Below the pieces are notes generated by a model. The model was not told where the DNA came from. It saw only the letters and a list, made by a program, of their open reading frames with translations, and searched no databases. Both the position numbers and the translations under genes were made by a program. 64,000 nucleotides of DNA. Source: Corynespora cassiicola. Taxonomy: Eukaryota; Ascomycota; Dothideomycetes; Pleosporales; Corynesporascaceae. Positions 33,799-44,053 of this stretch are shown here, piece by piece. The stretch's first letter is position 1. Each line of letters starts with the position of its first letter. The stretch is from NCBI GenBank assembly GCA_022059125.1, contig JAEUWY010000001.1, positions 1,364,001 through 1,428,000 on the forward strand. Reading direction: 5' to 3'.

Positions 33799-35472
33799 AT
33801 GGCTACGTCAACCGCAATTGATAAGAGTTTGGATGTGAAGACGAGGGGGGGAGTAAGGTTTGGGAAGGAGCTCAGGGGGGATTTTCTGTTTGATGGGGAG
33901 TGGTTGAATTTGAATCATGGTGAGTTTTGATGGCCTTTTTTTTTGAGGGGGCGGTTGCGGGTTGGGGGCTGAGAGGCGTGGGGACGAATGATTGGGGGAG
34001 GAGATGGGGGATGTGAAACGGTGTTGCGAGAGGGTGTGGAGATGTCGTGCGATGCTTTTGGGGAGGTCATTTATTGGTGTGGATTTGTGTTCTGACCAGT
34101 ATAGGCTCTTTTGGCACGTATCCCCGGCCGGTGCAAAAGGCGCTTCGCGAGTTTCAGGACCAGGCTGAGGCAAGGCCTGATCATTTCATTCGGTACATCT
34201 ATCCTAAGCTTTTGGACGTATCCAAGGAGGCCGTGGCTAAGGCAAGATTCAACTTCACTCTTCTGATAGGTACAAGATGTGTAGATCTGACTCCGCCAGA
34301 TCCTCAAAGCGCCCGTCTCAACTCTGGTGTTTACCCCCAATGCTACGACTGGTGTCAACACGGTGCTTCGGAACCTCAAGTTTGAGCCAGGCGACCATAT
34401 CTTGACATTTTCCACCATATATGGGGCTTGTGATAAGACGGTGGTATACATCACTGAAACTACCCCGGCCGAACAAGTCAAAGTTGAGTATCTTTATCCC
34501 GTTGAGGATGATTGGCTGGTCGCCGAGTTCAAGAGGAAGGTAGAGGAGGTCAAGAAATCTGGGGGTAGAGTCAAGATTGCCATCTTGGACACTGTAGTCA
34601 GCAACCCGGGTGTTCGTATGCCATTCCAGCGCCTGATTCAGGCCTGCAAGGAAGAAGGCGTCATGAGTCTTGTCGACGCCGCACATGGTGTTGGACACGT
34701 GGAATTGGACTTGCCCCAGCTTGACCCTGACTTCTTTGTCTCAAATTGCCACAAGTAAGTTTTGCCCCATTTATTATACATTCTTCTCCAATAGAATCTA
34801 ACTCATTTCCCCAGGTGGCTTTACGCTCCTCGAGGCTGTGCCATATTCTACGTCCCGATCCGCAACCAACATCTCCTCCGCTCCACCTTGCCGACTTCGC
34901 ATGGCTTCGTGCCCCTCCCCAAACCAGGCGTCAGCTACATCAATCCTGTGGAGCAAGTCGGCAACAAATCCCCCTGGGCGCAAAACTTTGACTATGTAGG
35001 CACCATCGACAGCTCGCCCTACCTGTGCGTCCCCGCTGCCATAAAATTCCGCGAGGAACTCGGCGGCGAGGAAGTCATCCGCAACTACAGCACTACCCTC
35101 GTGAGGGAAGCGGTGAAGATTTGGGCACAGAAGCTTGGTACTGAGGTGTTGGATAATGAGTCACACACGCTGAATGACTGCTGCATGAGTAATGTGCGAC
35201 TGCCGCTAGATTATGAAAAGTTGGTCGCCATGGGAGAACAAGAGGGTGTTGACAAGACGGAAATCATTCTTAAGGTGAGGAATTGGATGTACAAGAAGCT
35301 TTTGGATGAGTATCATACGTTTGTCGCTATCTTTTGGTATGGGGGAACTTGGTGGACGAGGTTGAGTGGGCAGGTGTACCTTGAGCTAGAAGACTTTGAA
35401 AAGGGCGCGAGCATCATGAAGGAGCTGTGCGAGAGGGTTGCCAAAGGCGAATTTCTGGAGAAAGCGGGGTAA
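33799..35472 (+). CDS. Class V aminotransferase-fold PLP enzyme (isopenicillin-N-epimerase/LolT-like)
   Basis: Exons 33799-33919, 34105-34241, 34300-34754 and 34815-35472 give 456 aa. Intron 2 (34242-34299) is a GC-AG intron with donor AAG|GCAAG; using it restores the family segment ILKAPVSTLVFTPNATTG, and no GT donor of normal length does. The N-terminal LNHGSFGTYPRPV is typical of the family. The PLP-binding lysine is K238 in SNCHKWLYAPRGC, with its codon split by intron 3. The aspartate of LVDAAHGVGH should contact the pyridine nitrogen. Relatives act on cysteine or related amino acids, or as epimerases in natural-product pathways. The actual substrate cannot be inferred. Confidence 0.9.
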
Positions 35473-35760
35473 AATCGAAAACGGGTGTTAATTTTTATGA
35501 GGAGTCAGCTTAGATTTTGGAGTCATAATATCAGAGGAAGAATTTTACCGTTACCTTTCGCTTAGATGAGTCACTCGGAGTGCGTGTCAAGAGTGACTTC
35601 AATTTTGACTTCTCGAGGCGACACTGTATGCAAACATGCTTCTATTCTTCACTATCAGAGCTTTTCTTAATCCAGACACGATGCTCGGTCGATTCACACT
35701 GTCCGGCATTAGAAGTTCGGTTTCAAAAATCCCCTTCAATCTGTCTGTTCAGGTATTTAC

Positions 35761-36081
35761 ATGTGCAGTCAGAACCAGTCAACCTTACCGAGCACAGAAA
35801 CAATAATACCAGTCATAGAGTCTGTAACTCTAACCACAAACTTCATGGACAACCTCACCGTGATCCCCGAGGAGCCTGGTGCAGCAGATGTTCCCATCTC
35901 GCTCATAGTCTATCGATGTTTGTTCATTGAAGGCATTACACTCATTATAATCTTCTCCTTTTTATACATGCTCTTGCGATGTATGGTATGTCCGCAGTGT
36001 GGATCGAATCACAAAAAAATGGATGTGGATGAGGAGCGAGGACGGCGTAAAGTGTGTGAGGCATATAGGAAAGGCGATTAG
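35761..36081 (+). CDS. Single-pass membrane protein with cytosolic CPQCG motif (106 aa)
   Basis: Intronless frame from an ATG. The Thr/Ser/Pro-rich N-terminal 45 residues carry two sequons (NQS, NLT). A hydrophobic helix at about 46-72 follows, then CPQCG (77-81) and a short, strongly charged tail with RGRRK. The CxxC could bind metal or be palmitoylated next to the membrane. It is the first of several genes with the same layout up to 42.8 kb. No family is recognised. Its small size makes the call moderately uncertain. Confidence 0.55.
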   Translation: MCSQNQSTLPSTETIIPVIESVTLTTNFMDNLTVIPEEPGAADVPISLIVYRCLFIEGITLIIIFSFLYMLLRCMVCPQCGSNHKKMDVDEERGRRKVCEAYRKGD

Positions 36082-36398
36082 AATTGATTCAAAAAATTGT
36101 GAACACTAGTCAGCGATAAATTTACTCAAACTCTCTAAATATCGATGATGAGTGACCCAGATATCGTTCAAGTCAATCTGAGGAGTTAGTACTTCAAATA
36201 ATGGTTTTTCGAATGATTTTTCTCTATGCATTATGACAAGCTGAAACTGCACAATACTACCTTGAGACTTCTATATTCTCACAATAACACTGTTCTCTAT
36301 TATCAGGTCTTCGGATCTTTCATTTATTCTCCCTCCACCCACTTCATCAAAAAAATCCCTGCCCGGTTTTTCCGAGACTTTGTGCAGGGCATAAAAGT
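36082..36398. other. Short gap: no feature seen
   Basis: 317 bp, AT-rich, presumed promoter of the next gene; a stretch rich in TCTTC precedes its start. Confidence 0.35.
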
Positions 36399-37352
36399 AT
36401 GCCGCCACCTCGGGCTCTTGATAACCGGGCTAGTTCCCCCATCTCTGTACGACCTCCAGTTGTCTTCACCGACCTGCCAAACTTAGTACGCCGTGGCGAA
36501 GTTCCACCCTCTGTTCGACCACCTATAGTTTTCACAGATAGTCCTACTCTTTCGCGTCGAGAGCAGTCCGTCGAGATTTTTACAGACACACCAGCCGGTA
36601 TTTTTGCCAGCTCTTTTGTTTGTCTCGTTATCTTTTGTGTTGTGAGCTATTGCGTGTATTTCAGGTTCAAAAGAACTCGCGCCAAACGAGCTAGAAACAA
36701 GCGTGCCCAGCATAATCAACGGCGGTGGGTTCAGCATATACGCACCTCTTTCCAAGACCCACCGTATCGCCCCAAACTTCCATCCATCACCGTTTCATCT
36801 TTGACTAGCCTCCAAAACGCAATCAAAAGTATGGGCAAAGATGGAGAGCTACAGCGACCTGAACCGAGTTTGCAAGCACAACCATCTCTCAGAATCCCGC
36901 AGCCTCCGAAGCCGCGAAAGGCCTCAGAGCCAGCCAAGCAAGAGGAGACCCTGAATAATCATCTCTCCGGTTTCAAGTTCTTCTCTGAGAAATCCGAAAA
37001 GCCGTTTCCTACGGTAGGCGAATACATCTATAAGCGCGGCAAGTTTACGCCAGAGCCGAAACCAAAGCCTACACCACAGTCCACAAAGCTTCTTGCCAGA
37101 GTTGAATCTTTCGAAACCGTACATGAAAAGCAGCCAGATATTCCGCGCTCTAGCGATGATGCGCCGACTCACCAGGTCAAAGAGGATCGCCCCTTTGCAA
37201 GCAGTTCGCCACAAGATTTGGGTGCGATTTCGCCAAAGAATTGGAAGGAGCCTTTTGCGGTTGGGGCAGATGATGATGGTAGTTTGAAGTCTGAGGATTT
37301 GGACTCTCCAGACTTCCGACCGAAGCCGGTACTTCATTTTCGGGATGTTTGA
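36399..37352 (+). CDS. Single-pass membrane protein with N-terminal VFTD repeats (317 aa)
   Basis: Intronless. The ectodomain carries a repeated motif: VRPPVVFTDLP (about 17-27), VRPPIVFTDSP (39-49) and EIFTDTP (59-65). A transmembrane helix spans about 68-89, followed immediately by a basic stop-transfer cluster (RFKRTRAKRARNKRAQ). The remaining 210 residues are Pro/Ser/Lys-rich and probably disordered. The topology prediction is N-out/C-in, although no cleavable signal peptide is seen. Unknown family; layout resembles the next gene downstream. Confidence 0.65.
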   Translation: MPPPRALDNRASSPISVRPPVVFTDLPNLVRRGEVPPSVRPPIVFTDSPTLSRREQSVEIFTDTPAGIFASSFVCLVIFCVVSYCVYFRFKRTRAKRARNKRAQHNQRRWVQHIRTSFQDPPYRPKLPSITVSSLTSLQNAIKSMGKDGELQRPEPSLQAQPSLRIPQPPKPRKASEPAKQEETLNNHLSGFKFFSEKSEKPFPTVGEYIYKRGKFTPEPKPKPTPQSTKLLARVESFETVHEKQPDIPRSSDDAPTHQVKEDRPFASSSPQDLGAISPKNWKEPFAVGADDDGSLKSEDLDSPDFRPKPVLHFRDV

Positions 37353-38055
37353 TACGTCTAAATACCTTGCACGTGTTGGATTGGGGATTGAATAAGTTCG
37401 CTGAGTAGATATGTATCGGCTTTCGAAGCTTCGTATAAATTCGATTTGATTATATTACCATAACCACTGTTCCTTATTCAAAATACTGTCATCAGGACGT
37501 AATATCTGGTATTTCCCAAATAACGTTTATCCAGAAGCGTCCACATCGACTAAGGAGACCTTTCACCACATTAAACACGGTGCCTTTCTTGACTACAACC
37601 ATGTAGACTCGTTATCGATACTAAGGCATCTCCTGTCTGTTGAACTGGTGACTTACTCAACTCTGAGATATTTTTAAGTGGCAACAAATTCAAAGCCGGG
37701 ACTCCATTAGATTTATCTGAAGTACATCCATCTCCATGTGCCTTCCCACGGCGGGCTTGGCAGAGATAAGAGATGTGTAGGCCCACTCGACGATTTATTC
37801 CAAGCGATATTAGACAGGAACGAGTTTACAGACATTTCCCAGTCATTCCAAGTCATTTCTTACATATTTTGTATAATGCTTGTTTGCAATTTCACAATGC
37901 TTTGAATCATATTTTCGCAAAAGGTATATGATAAATCTCCCAACTCTGAGCTTTGGGAACGTTATTTTCACAACGCAAAGCATTCTCTGAAAGGTTATCA
38001 GCAATTACAATCATAGAATATTTTTATCGAGCTCCGCGCTCCCCTGTCGTTCAAT
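37353..38055. other. Gap: no gene seen
   Basis: 703 bp, AT-rich; short minus frames at 37571-37786 have no support. Presumably terminator and promoter sequence. Confidence 0.35.
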
Positions 38056-39165
38056 ATGAGCGACAAAGATCCCGAAATCGTGACAGTGACCAGGTACACC
38101 ACTGTTGCTCCTGGATTCTCGCCGAAGCCTCAGCAACCTGCCCCAGACAAAAGCAAAAACGAGGCAGGTCTTGTTACAGTGACTAGCTATGTCACCGTCC
38201 AGCCTTCTCCGATTGTAACTTCACCACGGTCTTCTTCTCAAGTAAAGTCCAAAAGCCAGGGTGTTGCCACTTCCATTCTGACTAGCATCGCAGCCACCAG
38301 CTTGAATCCAGCATTACCAACAGGGGTAACTAATAAACCAGTGAGCGAGCCGAGTACCGCTGAACCTACTAAAGATGATGGAGGTGTCCTGTTCCTGGCG
38401 ATCTTCATGGTTGTCATGTGCGTGTTTGGACTAATTATGGCCCTGAGCTATATTTGGTTCATCTTCCGACTCTGGCGCGGAAAGTGCGAGAACTGTGCAG
38501 CTGTGGAAAAAGAAATCAAGGAGCTAAAGCGTAGACTCCAGGAGATTGCTGTTGATGACCATCCAACTGTCCTACCCTGGATGGTGGACGATCCACCACC
38601 AGACTCTGGCTTGAATTACGGCCAAGAACAACCAACCGAACCCAAACGCAATGCGCATCACGAAAGAGCATTGGCCGCACTTGAAGGTAAAAAGTTGCAG
38701 GGGTCACTATCAAGTCCAACTTCAGCCCACCCAGCTTTACGCGGCTTTAGCGCCAAGGTCCAGCGCGGCAAAGATCTGTTCACTAGTAAGAAGAGCAATA
38801 CTAGAAAGCAACCTTCGACCGATGTTGAGATGGCGCAGCCCGGTCCAGTATTTAGGACTTACGAGCCAGCACCGCGTAATCCTCCGCGCCCGGCGTATCA
38901 GCCTTCACAATATTCGCCAGATATCTCCGGTAATTTGGGTCGATACGCAATGAAGCCAGACTGGAGCAACCATGAAGAACGCATTCGTGAGAATCCTGAC
39001 TACCGGTCTGATCAACCAATCAAGCGCCGCTCGCGGGCATACGGAGGACTTTCTGATCCCCAACTCCCATTGCCTCCAGAACCACTAAGACCCAGACTTG
39101 GACCCGGACCCGAACCCGGACCCAGACCCAGGCGAGGAAGTCTTGGCGGCATTTGGAGAAAGTGA
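38056..39165 (+). CDS. Single-pass membrane protein with CENC motif and coiled coil (369 aa)
   Basis: Intronless. The Ser/Thr/Pro-rich N-terminal region contains a duplicated motif, TVTRYTTVAP (10-19) and TVTSYVTVQP (41-50). The helix at about 111-137 is followed by CENC (144-147) and a short amphipathic heptad stretch (148-165). The rest is a disordered, Pro-rich and basic tail ending in Gly-Pro repeats. The membrane-proximal cysteine pair parallels those of the genes at 35761 and 42479. The Thr/Ser-rich head could be O-mannosylated as in cell-wall sensors, but no WSC or other sensor domain is seen. Function unknown. Confidence 0.65.
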   Translation: MSDKDPEIVTVTRYTTVAPGFSPKPQQPAPDKSKNEAGLVTVTSYVTVQPSPIVTSPRSSSQVKSKSQGVATSILTSIAATSLNPALPTGVTNKPVSEPSTAEPTKDDGGVLFLAIFMVVMCVFGLIMALSYIWFIFRLWRGKCENCAAVEKEIKELKRRLQEIAVDDHPTVLPWMVDDPPPDSGLNYGQEQPTEPKRNAHHERALAALEGKKLQGSLSSPTSAHPALRGFSAKVQRGKDLFTSKKSNTRKQPSTDVEMAQPGPVFRTYEPAPRNPPRPAYQPSQYSPDISGNLGRYAMKPDWSNHEERIRENPDYRSDQPIKRRSRAYGGLSDPQLPLPPEPLRPRLGPGPEPGPRPRRGSLGGIWRK

Positions 39166-39449
39166 GGACACTGGGATAATTCGATTAATGGAGCTTGGTC
39201 TTGCAAAGCTGGCATCTATGTATCTTTATTTATCTTCATTTGTGAAAATTTTAACCAAGCCTCCAAAACTTTTCCTTGAATACAAGCAATTTACTTATAG
39301 CCTGATCATGTCCCCCCCAAAATAAAGAAGCATTCAACAATTTCGAATACCCAGTGTCGTGACGTGTATATCAGATCAACTGACCCTTAATGAATGGTTA
39401 GTAGGCTTTTTGGGCCAGGCAGTCTACATTCGTTCTACCAAAGCAGTGC

Positions 39450-40046
39450 TCAATAGCATCCACCAAAATGAGGTTCTCCAGAGCGAATATTCGTCCCGCC
39501 ACTCTTGAGCCTATTCTCCACATAGAAAACCCATCCTTTCTCATGCCACTCCCTAAGATCTACTCCATCTCCAGGTTCCAAAGTGACAGCATTGACGCTC
39601 AAATAGTGATAAAATTTATTTTCGTCCTGGCCATCAGCCTTGATGATCATGTTGCGTCCTTTCGACTTCCACACTCTTTGCAGCTCCCCCGATCCACGCT
39701 CTCGACCCGCCCACTCGTCTGCATCGACTTCTTCCTCGAACCACTCTCCGCCCATTGCGAAGGTGCGACAGCCGCAGCCTTTGCAATAGTACCAGCCGAT
39801 TTTTCCGGTATTGGTGCGGTAGTCGCCAAGCTCCTCGATTGTAGAAGGCGACGTGAGGACAAAGTCGTCGGTTATAGAAATGGGTCGCACGTGGAAGAAT
39901 GCCATTTTCTGACAAAGGGTGCAGTTACACTTGTAGATGCGAATCGATTCGGCACCGGCTTTGTTGATGGGCGGGAAGGTGAGCCGGATTTGGTATTTCA
40001 CTTTGCCGCAATGGCAGCCGCCGTGATGGACCTTGGTGGAAGACAT
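39450..40046 (-). CDS. GFA/CENP-V domain zinc protein (198 aa)
   Basis: I take the start at MSSTKVHHGGCHCGKV, where the domain begins. An upstream in-frame ATG at 40211 would add 55 residues with no family match. Zinc-binding cysteines typical of the GFA fold are visible in GGCHCGKV, KCNCTLCQK and YYCKGCGCRTF. GFA-like proteins bind two zinc ions; some bind glutathione-formaldehyde adducts, but most are uncharacterised. The C-terminal half has an extended WEKGWVFYVENR-like region. The substrate is unknown. Confidence 0.88.
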   Translation of the reverse strand: MSSTKVHHGGCHCGKVKYQIRLTFPPINKAGAESIRIYKCNCTLCQKMAFFHVRPISITDDFVLTSPSTIEELGDYRTNTGKIGWYYCKGCGCRTFAMGGEWFEEEVDADEWAGRERGSGELQRVWKSKGRNMIIKADGQDENKFYHYLSVNAVTLEPGDGVDLREWHEKGWVFYVENRLKSGGTNIRSGEPHFGGCY

Positions 40047-40612
40047 TGTGTGCGGGATGCGTGATGACAGAGCTTTGGTAAAACGGAAAACTTGCGAGAC
40101 CATCAGGCAGCAGGATTCATGGGCCACATAGTCTGTCATCGGTCTGCAGGACGCGAAGCGACAAGCCGAGCGCGTGTGAAGCTGATAGATCGTACGATAC
40201 CAGGCCTCCATACGGCTAGCGAAACTCGGAAACTCTGTTACGTTACCATCTCTTCAGCAGCGCTGTACAAATGCGACTTTTAGAATTTCTGAGGTTGAGT
40301 GTCCCGTTCTGGAGGCTTTAGGCTCGAAAGGCCCCGCGGCCAATCGCTCCGATTTGAGGCTTGGCTCCAGTTGACACCTATGCTGTCACCATTGGGGTTG
40401 AAATCATCAGCACTGTGCACGCGCATCGCAAGAATTACTCTTTCGGATGTTCCTCTGAGTAGACGCTGGGTGCGGTGAAGGGAAGTGCTGGATGACTTGG
40501 GATGGTGGAGCTAGCGGGTCAGGAGGCCTTGCACCAGATCCGAAAAGGGGAAGGTTTCAAAAGGGTCCATCGCGCCAACCTGTGAGTGGTTCCGAGCATC
40601 ATACACTCCATC
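40047..40612. promoter_or_regulatory. Divergent gap between GFA and hydrolase genes
   Basis: 566 bp between divergent starts. Apart from the possible 5' extension of the GFA frame to 40211, no gene is seen. Confidence 0.35.
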
Positions 40613-41877
40613 ATGGGTCTCTACTCGTCCATCGCGGTGCCTTTGGCCTTCATCAGCGGAATATGGATACCGGCAACTCTTCTCTGCTGCATACCTTGGG
40701 TGCAGAAACAGTGGGTTTTCGCTCCACAGCCTCGTGCCGATGCATGTGCTGACGCAGACTAGGATGTTGTACCTGCACTGGGTTACCTTTTTCCCGGGAA
40801 AATGGCTAGATGAGCCAGAAAGAGCAGGATTTCTGAGTATGTATGAAAGATGCTTGGAGGGATGAAAACTAATACTGGCTCTCTCTAGAGAACCAAGTCA
40901 CACCATTCCGACTGAAGACAAAGGATGGCGAATCGCTTTTCGCGTGGCTTGTCGCACCGCTCGGCGTATACGCTCGCCATGCGGATAGCTTTTTACAGGA
41001 GGAGGATGGTGTCGATGATATAGAGAAGAAGCTCACGTTGAAGCTGCTGCGCGATGACCCCGAATCGCGTCTGCTGCTTTACTTTCATGGAAACTCGGCA
41101 ACCCTTGCGCAAGGCCGACGAACTGAAGAGTACCGCGTGTATTCATCCGGAGCATCCGACAAGATATTTGTTTTTTCCTTTGACTATCGCGGCTTCGGCA
41201 GATCGACTGGATCACCATCTGAGGAGGGCCTTTTGAAGGACTCCGAGGCCGTCGTTGAGTGGGCGCTCAATGTCGCAAAGATTCCGCCTGAGCGCATTGT
41301 CCTTCTCGGCCACTCCCTCGGAACAGCAGTCGCGACGGGAATCGCCCATCGCTACGCCAATCTGGAGTCACCGATAGAGTTCGCTGCGATCATCCTCTGC
41401 GCGCCTTTTACCAACGCAGGAAATGCATTTTCTTCTTATTCTCTCGGCAATCTCCTGCCGCTGCTTGCACCCGTCAAGACGATCCCTGCCTTTCAAGCCT
41501 GGTTCAGCCGCCGCATGCGAGACACGTGGAAGACGGATGCACGTCTCGCCGAGCTCGTAAGACAGACTTCGCATTTTCGGCTTGTCTTGGTGCATGCACA
41601 AGATGATGGCACGATGACTTGGGATCAGTCCGAGATGCTGTTCAAGAGCACATTGAAGTCTGCAATGGATGGCTGTCCACCAGACGACGAACTAGAGAAG
41701 AAACGAAAGGTTGTTGACTTGGGAGAGGCGGGTCAACAGGAAACCTGGGAGGACGGTGCAATAAGTATTAGCAAGCTCATCGCCAAGCATGGAGATCACA
41801 ACACCATGATGAAGTGGTCTCCAATATCGCTGGCAGCATTACAGTGCTTTGGGCTAACCAATCTGACTCCAAGGTAG
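40613..41877 (+). CDS. Membrane-anchored alpha/beta hydrolase (BEM46/ABHD12-type)
   Basis: Exons 40613-40710, 40763-40836 and 40889-41877 (two 52-bp introns) give 386 aa. An N-terminal hydrophobic helix (about 6-30) anchors it. The segment LKNQVTPFRLKTKDGESLFAW is a hallmark of this group, followed by LYFHGN (oxyanion region at about 124-126). The nucleophile elbow GHSLGT has Ser200. The acid is probably Asp in HAQDDGTM and the base His in KHGDHNTM. Relatives are serine lipases or acyl-hydrolases at the ER or plasma membrane. The first two short exons are required to supply the membrane anchor. Confidence 0.9.
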
Positions 41878-42478
41878 CGAGCATTAGGTAATATACACGA
41901 CTAGACTTTATCCTTTGAAAGTACATGCGGTACCAAGATGGTGATCGCAAACCATTTTACAGCTCAACTATAGTCCGATAACAACCAGGGACAAGCCTGT
42001 ATGTACACCACGATCGCGACTATTGTTCACTCACGATATGAAACTCCGTTGCACCTCTGCTATACAAATCTCTTTCTTCCCTCTGAATACTATTCGGGTA
42101 TTATTCTTTCAATCCCCGCATGTCGCAGATCAGGTTCGCTTCGGAACAAAGAGGGCAAACAACCAAGATTTTTGACGGTTCACTACATTCTGTGAATCAG
42201 AGATTCTGACAAAAAAAAAGTCTCGCACCCTTTGTCTCGCAACCAAACGTTTTCTGCACATTCCCAGGGGTCGACCACTCATCCCCGAATTATTTCGCGA
42301 CACGGTCTGCAGTCTCCCTTCCCGCACTAGAGTTCTGAATCGTGGCACCCGATTTGACATCGTTCTGGCCAACCTCAACGGCGCACTTGACGAATTTTTT
42401 TTTTTACACGAACAAAGTCTCGAACCCTCCTTTCCACACGCCTGGGACCTCACACACTTTCACCACACAACCTTTACC
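41878..42478. other. Gap: no gene seen
   Basis: 601 bp. A pyrimidine-rich promoter-like stretch leads up to the next start codon. Confidence 0.35.
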
Positions 42479-42838
42479 ATGGCGCCTCACCCTATCTTCG
42501 GCCAATCAACTTCCTCTTCGTCGCCGGACGAATCCGGAATAAAAATCTCTACGAAGGCCATTGGCTTGATCGTCGGATTGGGCATCGTTCCCTTGATTAT
42601 CGTCATGGGAGTGGTCATTTGGCTTCTAGTTTGTTACGGAAATGATCGCTTGTGCTGTCCCTGTGGAGCTAAGCGCAAACGGAAAGCGGATGCAAGACGG
42701 AAGAACAGAGTGGTTGAGGAGGGTTCCCCTGACAGTATTCCTAGTCATCGGAGATCTTGGCAGATGCTGAGTGATGAATCGACGGAGAGCAATAAACGTG
42801 TTTTTGTAGACTTGGGAAGTGTCATGAAGCCAACATAA
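42479..42838 (+). CDS. Single-pass membrane protein with CCPCG motif (119 aa)
   Basis: Intronless. The start lies in a good context (ACCATGG). A short Ser-rich head precedes a helix at about 27-52, then CCPCG (59-63) and a strongly basic KRKRKADARRKNR segment. The tail ends VFVDLGSVMKPT. The DNA encoding this tail is repeated twice downstream of the stop codon. No signal peptide or known domain. It shares layout with the genes at 35761 and 38056. Confidence 0.6.
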   Translation: MAPHPIFGQSTSSSSPDESGIKISTKAIGLIVGLGIVPLIIVMGVVIWLLVCYGNDRLCCPCGAKRKRKADARRKNRVVEEGSPDSIPSHRRSWQMLSDESTESNKRVFVDLGSVMKPT

Positions 42839-42980
42839 ATCACTAGGTACATAGTTAGCGTTGGGGTTGCTAGAAATCAGAAGGCTATTATGGGAACTTG
42901 TAAAGTGCTATGAAGCCAGCGTAAGACACATGATCGTTTTTTGTACGAACTTGGAAAATGCTATGAAGCTAACATAACAG
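42799..42980. repeat. Three imperfect copies of a gene-end repeat
   Basis: Copies at about 42800-42836, 42892-42923 and 42936-42976 share a core of the type TGCTATGAAGCCAACATAA, preceded in copies 1 and 3 by TTTTTGTA and an ACTTGG stretch. The first copy covers the last codons and the stop of the CCPCG membrane protein gene; the other two lie just downstream. Confidence 0.7.
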
Positions 42981-43384
42981 AGAAAAGCCACGCTCTGTAG
43001 TATGATAAATCTATCTATCTATATATTATTGTATTTGAATGTGTGTGTATTACTATAAATGGAGATATTCGGCTCAGTATTACTTTTCGCTTTCACTCAG
43101 TGGTGAAGCAGAACTATCGAAAGGTTACCTAAGAGCAAGGGCCAACTCCGAAAATATGAGCTTTATAACAACAATAGCAGAGTCTTATTTTTCCCATTCC
43201 TATTATCTTCTATTTACAGTATTATTCCCTGTTCATATTATGTCTCTAAGCTCACTATGCGTAAAAGCAGGCCTTTCCCGGGTGTTCTTGAACCATTCTC
43301 CCTCCTCAAACCAATCTTACAACTTCAACTTCGGCATTTACCTTGATCAATCTTCAAATCCATTGCATTTCTAAATAATCTACC
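42839..43384. other. Gap holding the repeat copies
   Basis: 546 bp. After the repeat copies it is AT-rich with a short TCTA microsatellite near 43007-43021, and then a promoter-like region of the next gene. A plus frame (43159 onwards) has no support. Confidence 0.35.
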
Positions 43385-44047
43385 ATGGCTTCCCACCAAG
43401 GATCCATACCCATCTACTCTTCATCATCACCGCAAGATCCCCGGGCCCAGCCCATCTCTGATTTCGTGGCCAGTTTCGAGCAGCTCCTGGAGAGCCAAAA
43501 GCAAGCCCGTATGATCAAGGAAGCCGAAATCCGTAAGAGGCTCGCCACACCTCCCTTCCCAGGCTACACACCCGCAGCACAATACACACCTCCAGACCCA
43601 TCAGCCCCTCTCCCCGAACTGCCCCCTCCCGCCACCAGCCCCAGCAGCCTGCCCAACCCGCGCCAAATCATCACCTCCGAGCTCCAACGCCAGGCCATCT
43701 CCAAGCAGCGCACCCGCATGGAAAACGCCCGCAAGGAGGCCCGCCGCGCATCCCTCCGCGCCCACCCTTACGCCCTCTCCCGCCGCTTCCGCGACTACAA
43801 CAACGAGTTCCGCATCCCCACCGGCCAGCGCCCGGAACCCTATTACATGGGCTTGCTCGCCAACCGGGCGGAGCCGCGGCAGGATGATTGGAGCGATATT
43901 GCTGTGGCTACTAGGTACGCGCAGGAGCGCCCGTACAATTTTTGGACTGTCCGGGATACTCCGTTTATTGTGGAGATGGCGAAGCGCGGACCTTTGAGCG
44001 AGGCTGAGGCGAGGAAGAAGGGTGGGGTTTTGGTGAAGTGGGAATGA
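43385..44047 (+). CDS. Hypothetical protein, 220 aa
   Basis: Intronless, starting in ACCATGG context. It has an Arg/Glu/Lys-rich helix (FVASFEQLLESQKQARMIKE), a Pro-rich stretch, a second basic helix (residues about 95-130) and a Trp/Tyr-containing C-terminal part (NFWTVRDTPFIVEMAKRG). No signal peptide, membrane helix or recognised domain. Codon usage is GC-rich like the housekeeping genes. The layout resembles small conserved mitochondrial or nuclear accessory proteins, but this is not evidence of function. Confidence 0.7.
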   Translation: MASHQGSIPIYSSSSPQDPRAQPISDFVASFEQLLESQKQARMIKEAEIRKRLATPPFPGYTPAAQYTPPDPSAPLPELPPPATSPSSLPNPRQIITSELQRQAISKQRTRMENARKEARRASLRAHPYALSRRFRDYNNEFRIPTGQRPEPYYMGLLANRAEPRQDDWSDIAVATRYAQERPYNFWTVRDTPFIVEMAKRGPLSEAEARKKGGVLVKWE

Positions 44048-44053
44048 GCTGCT

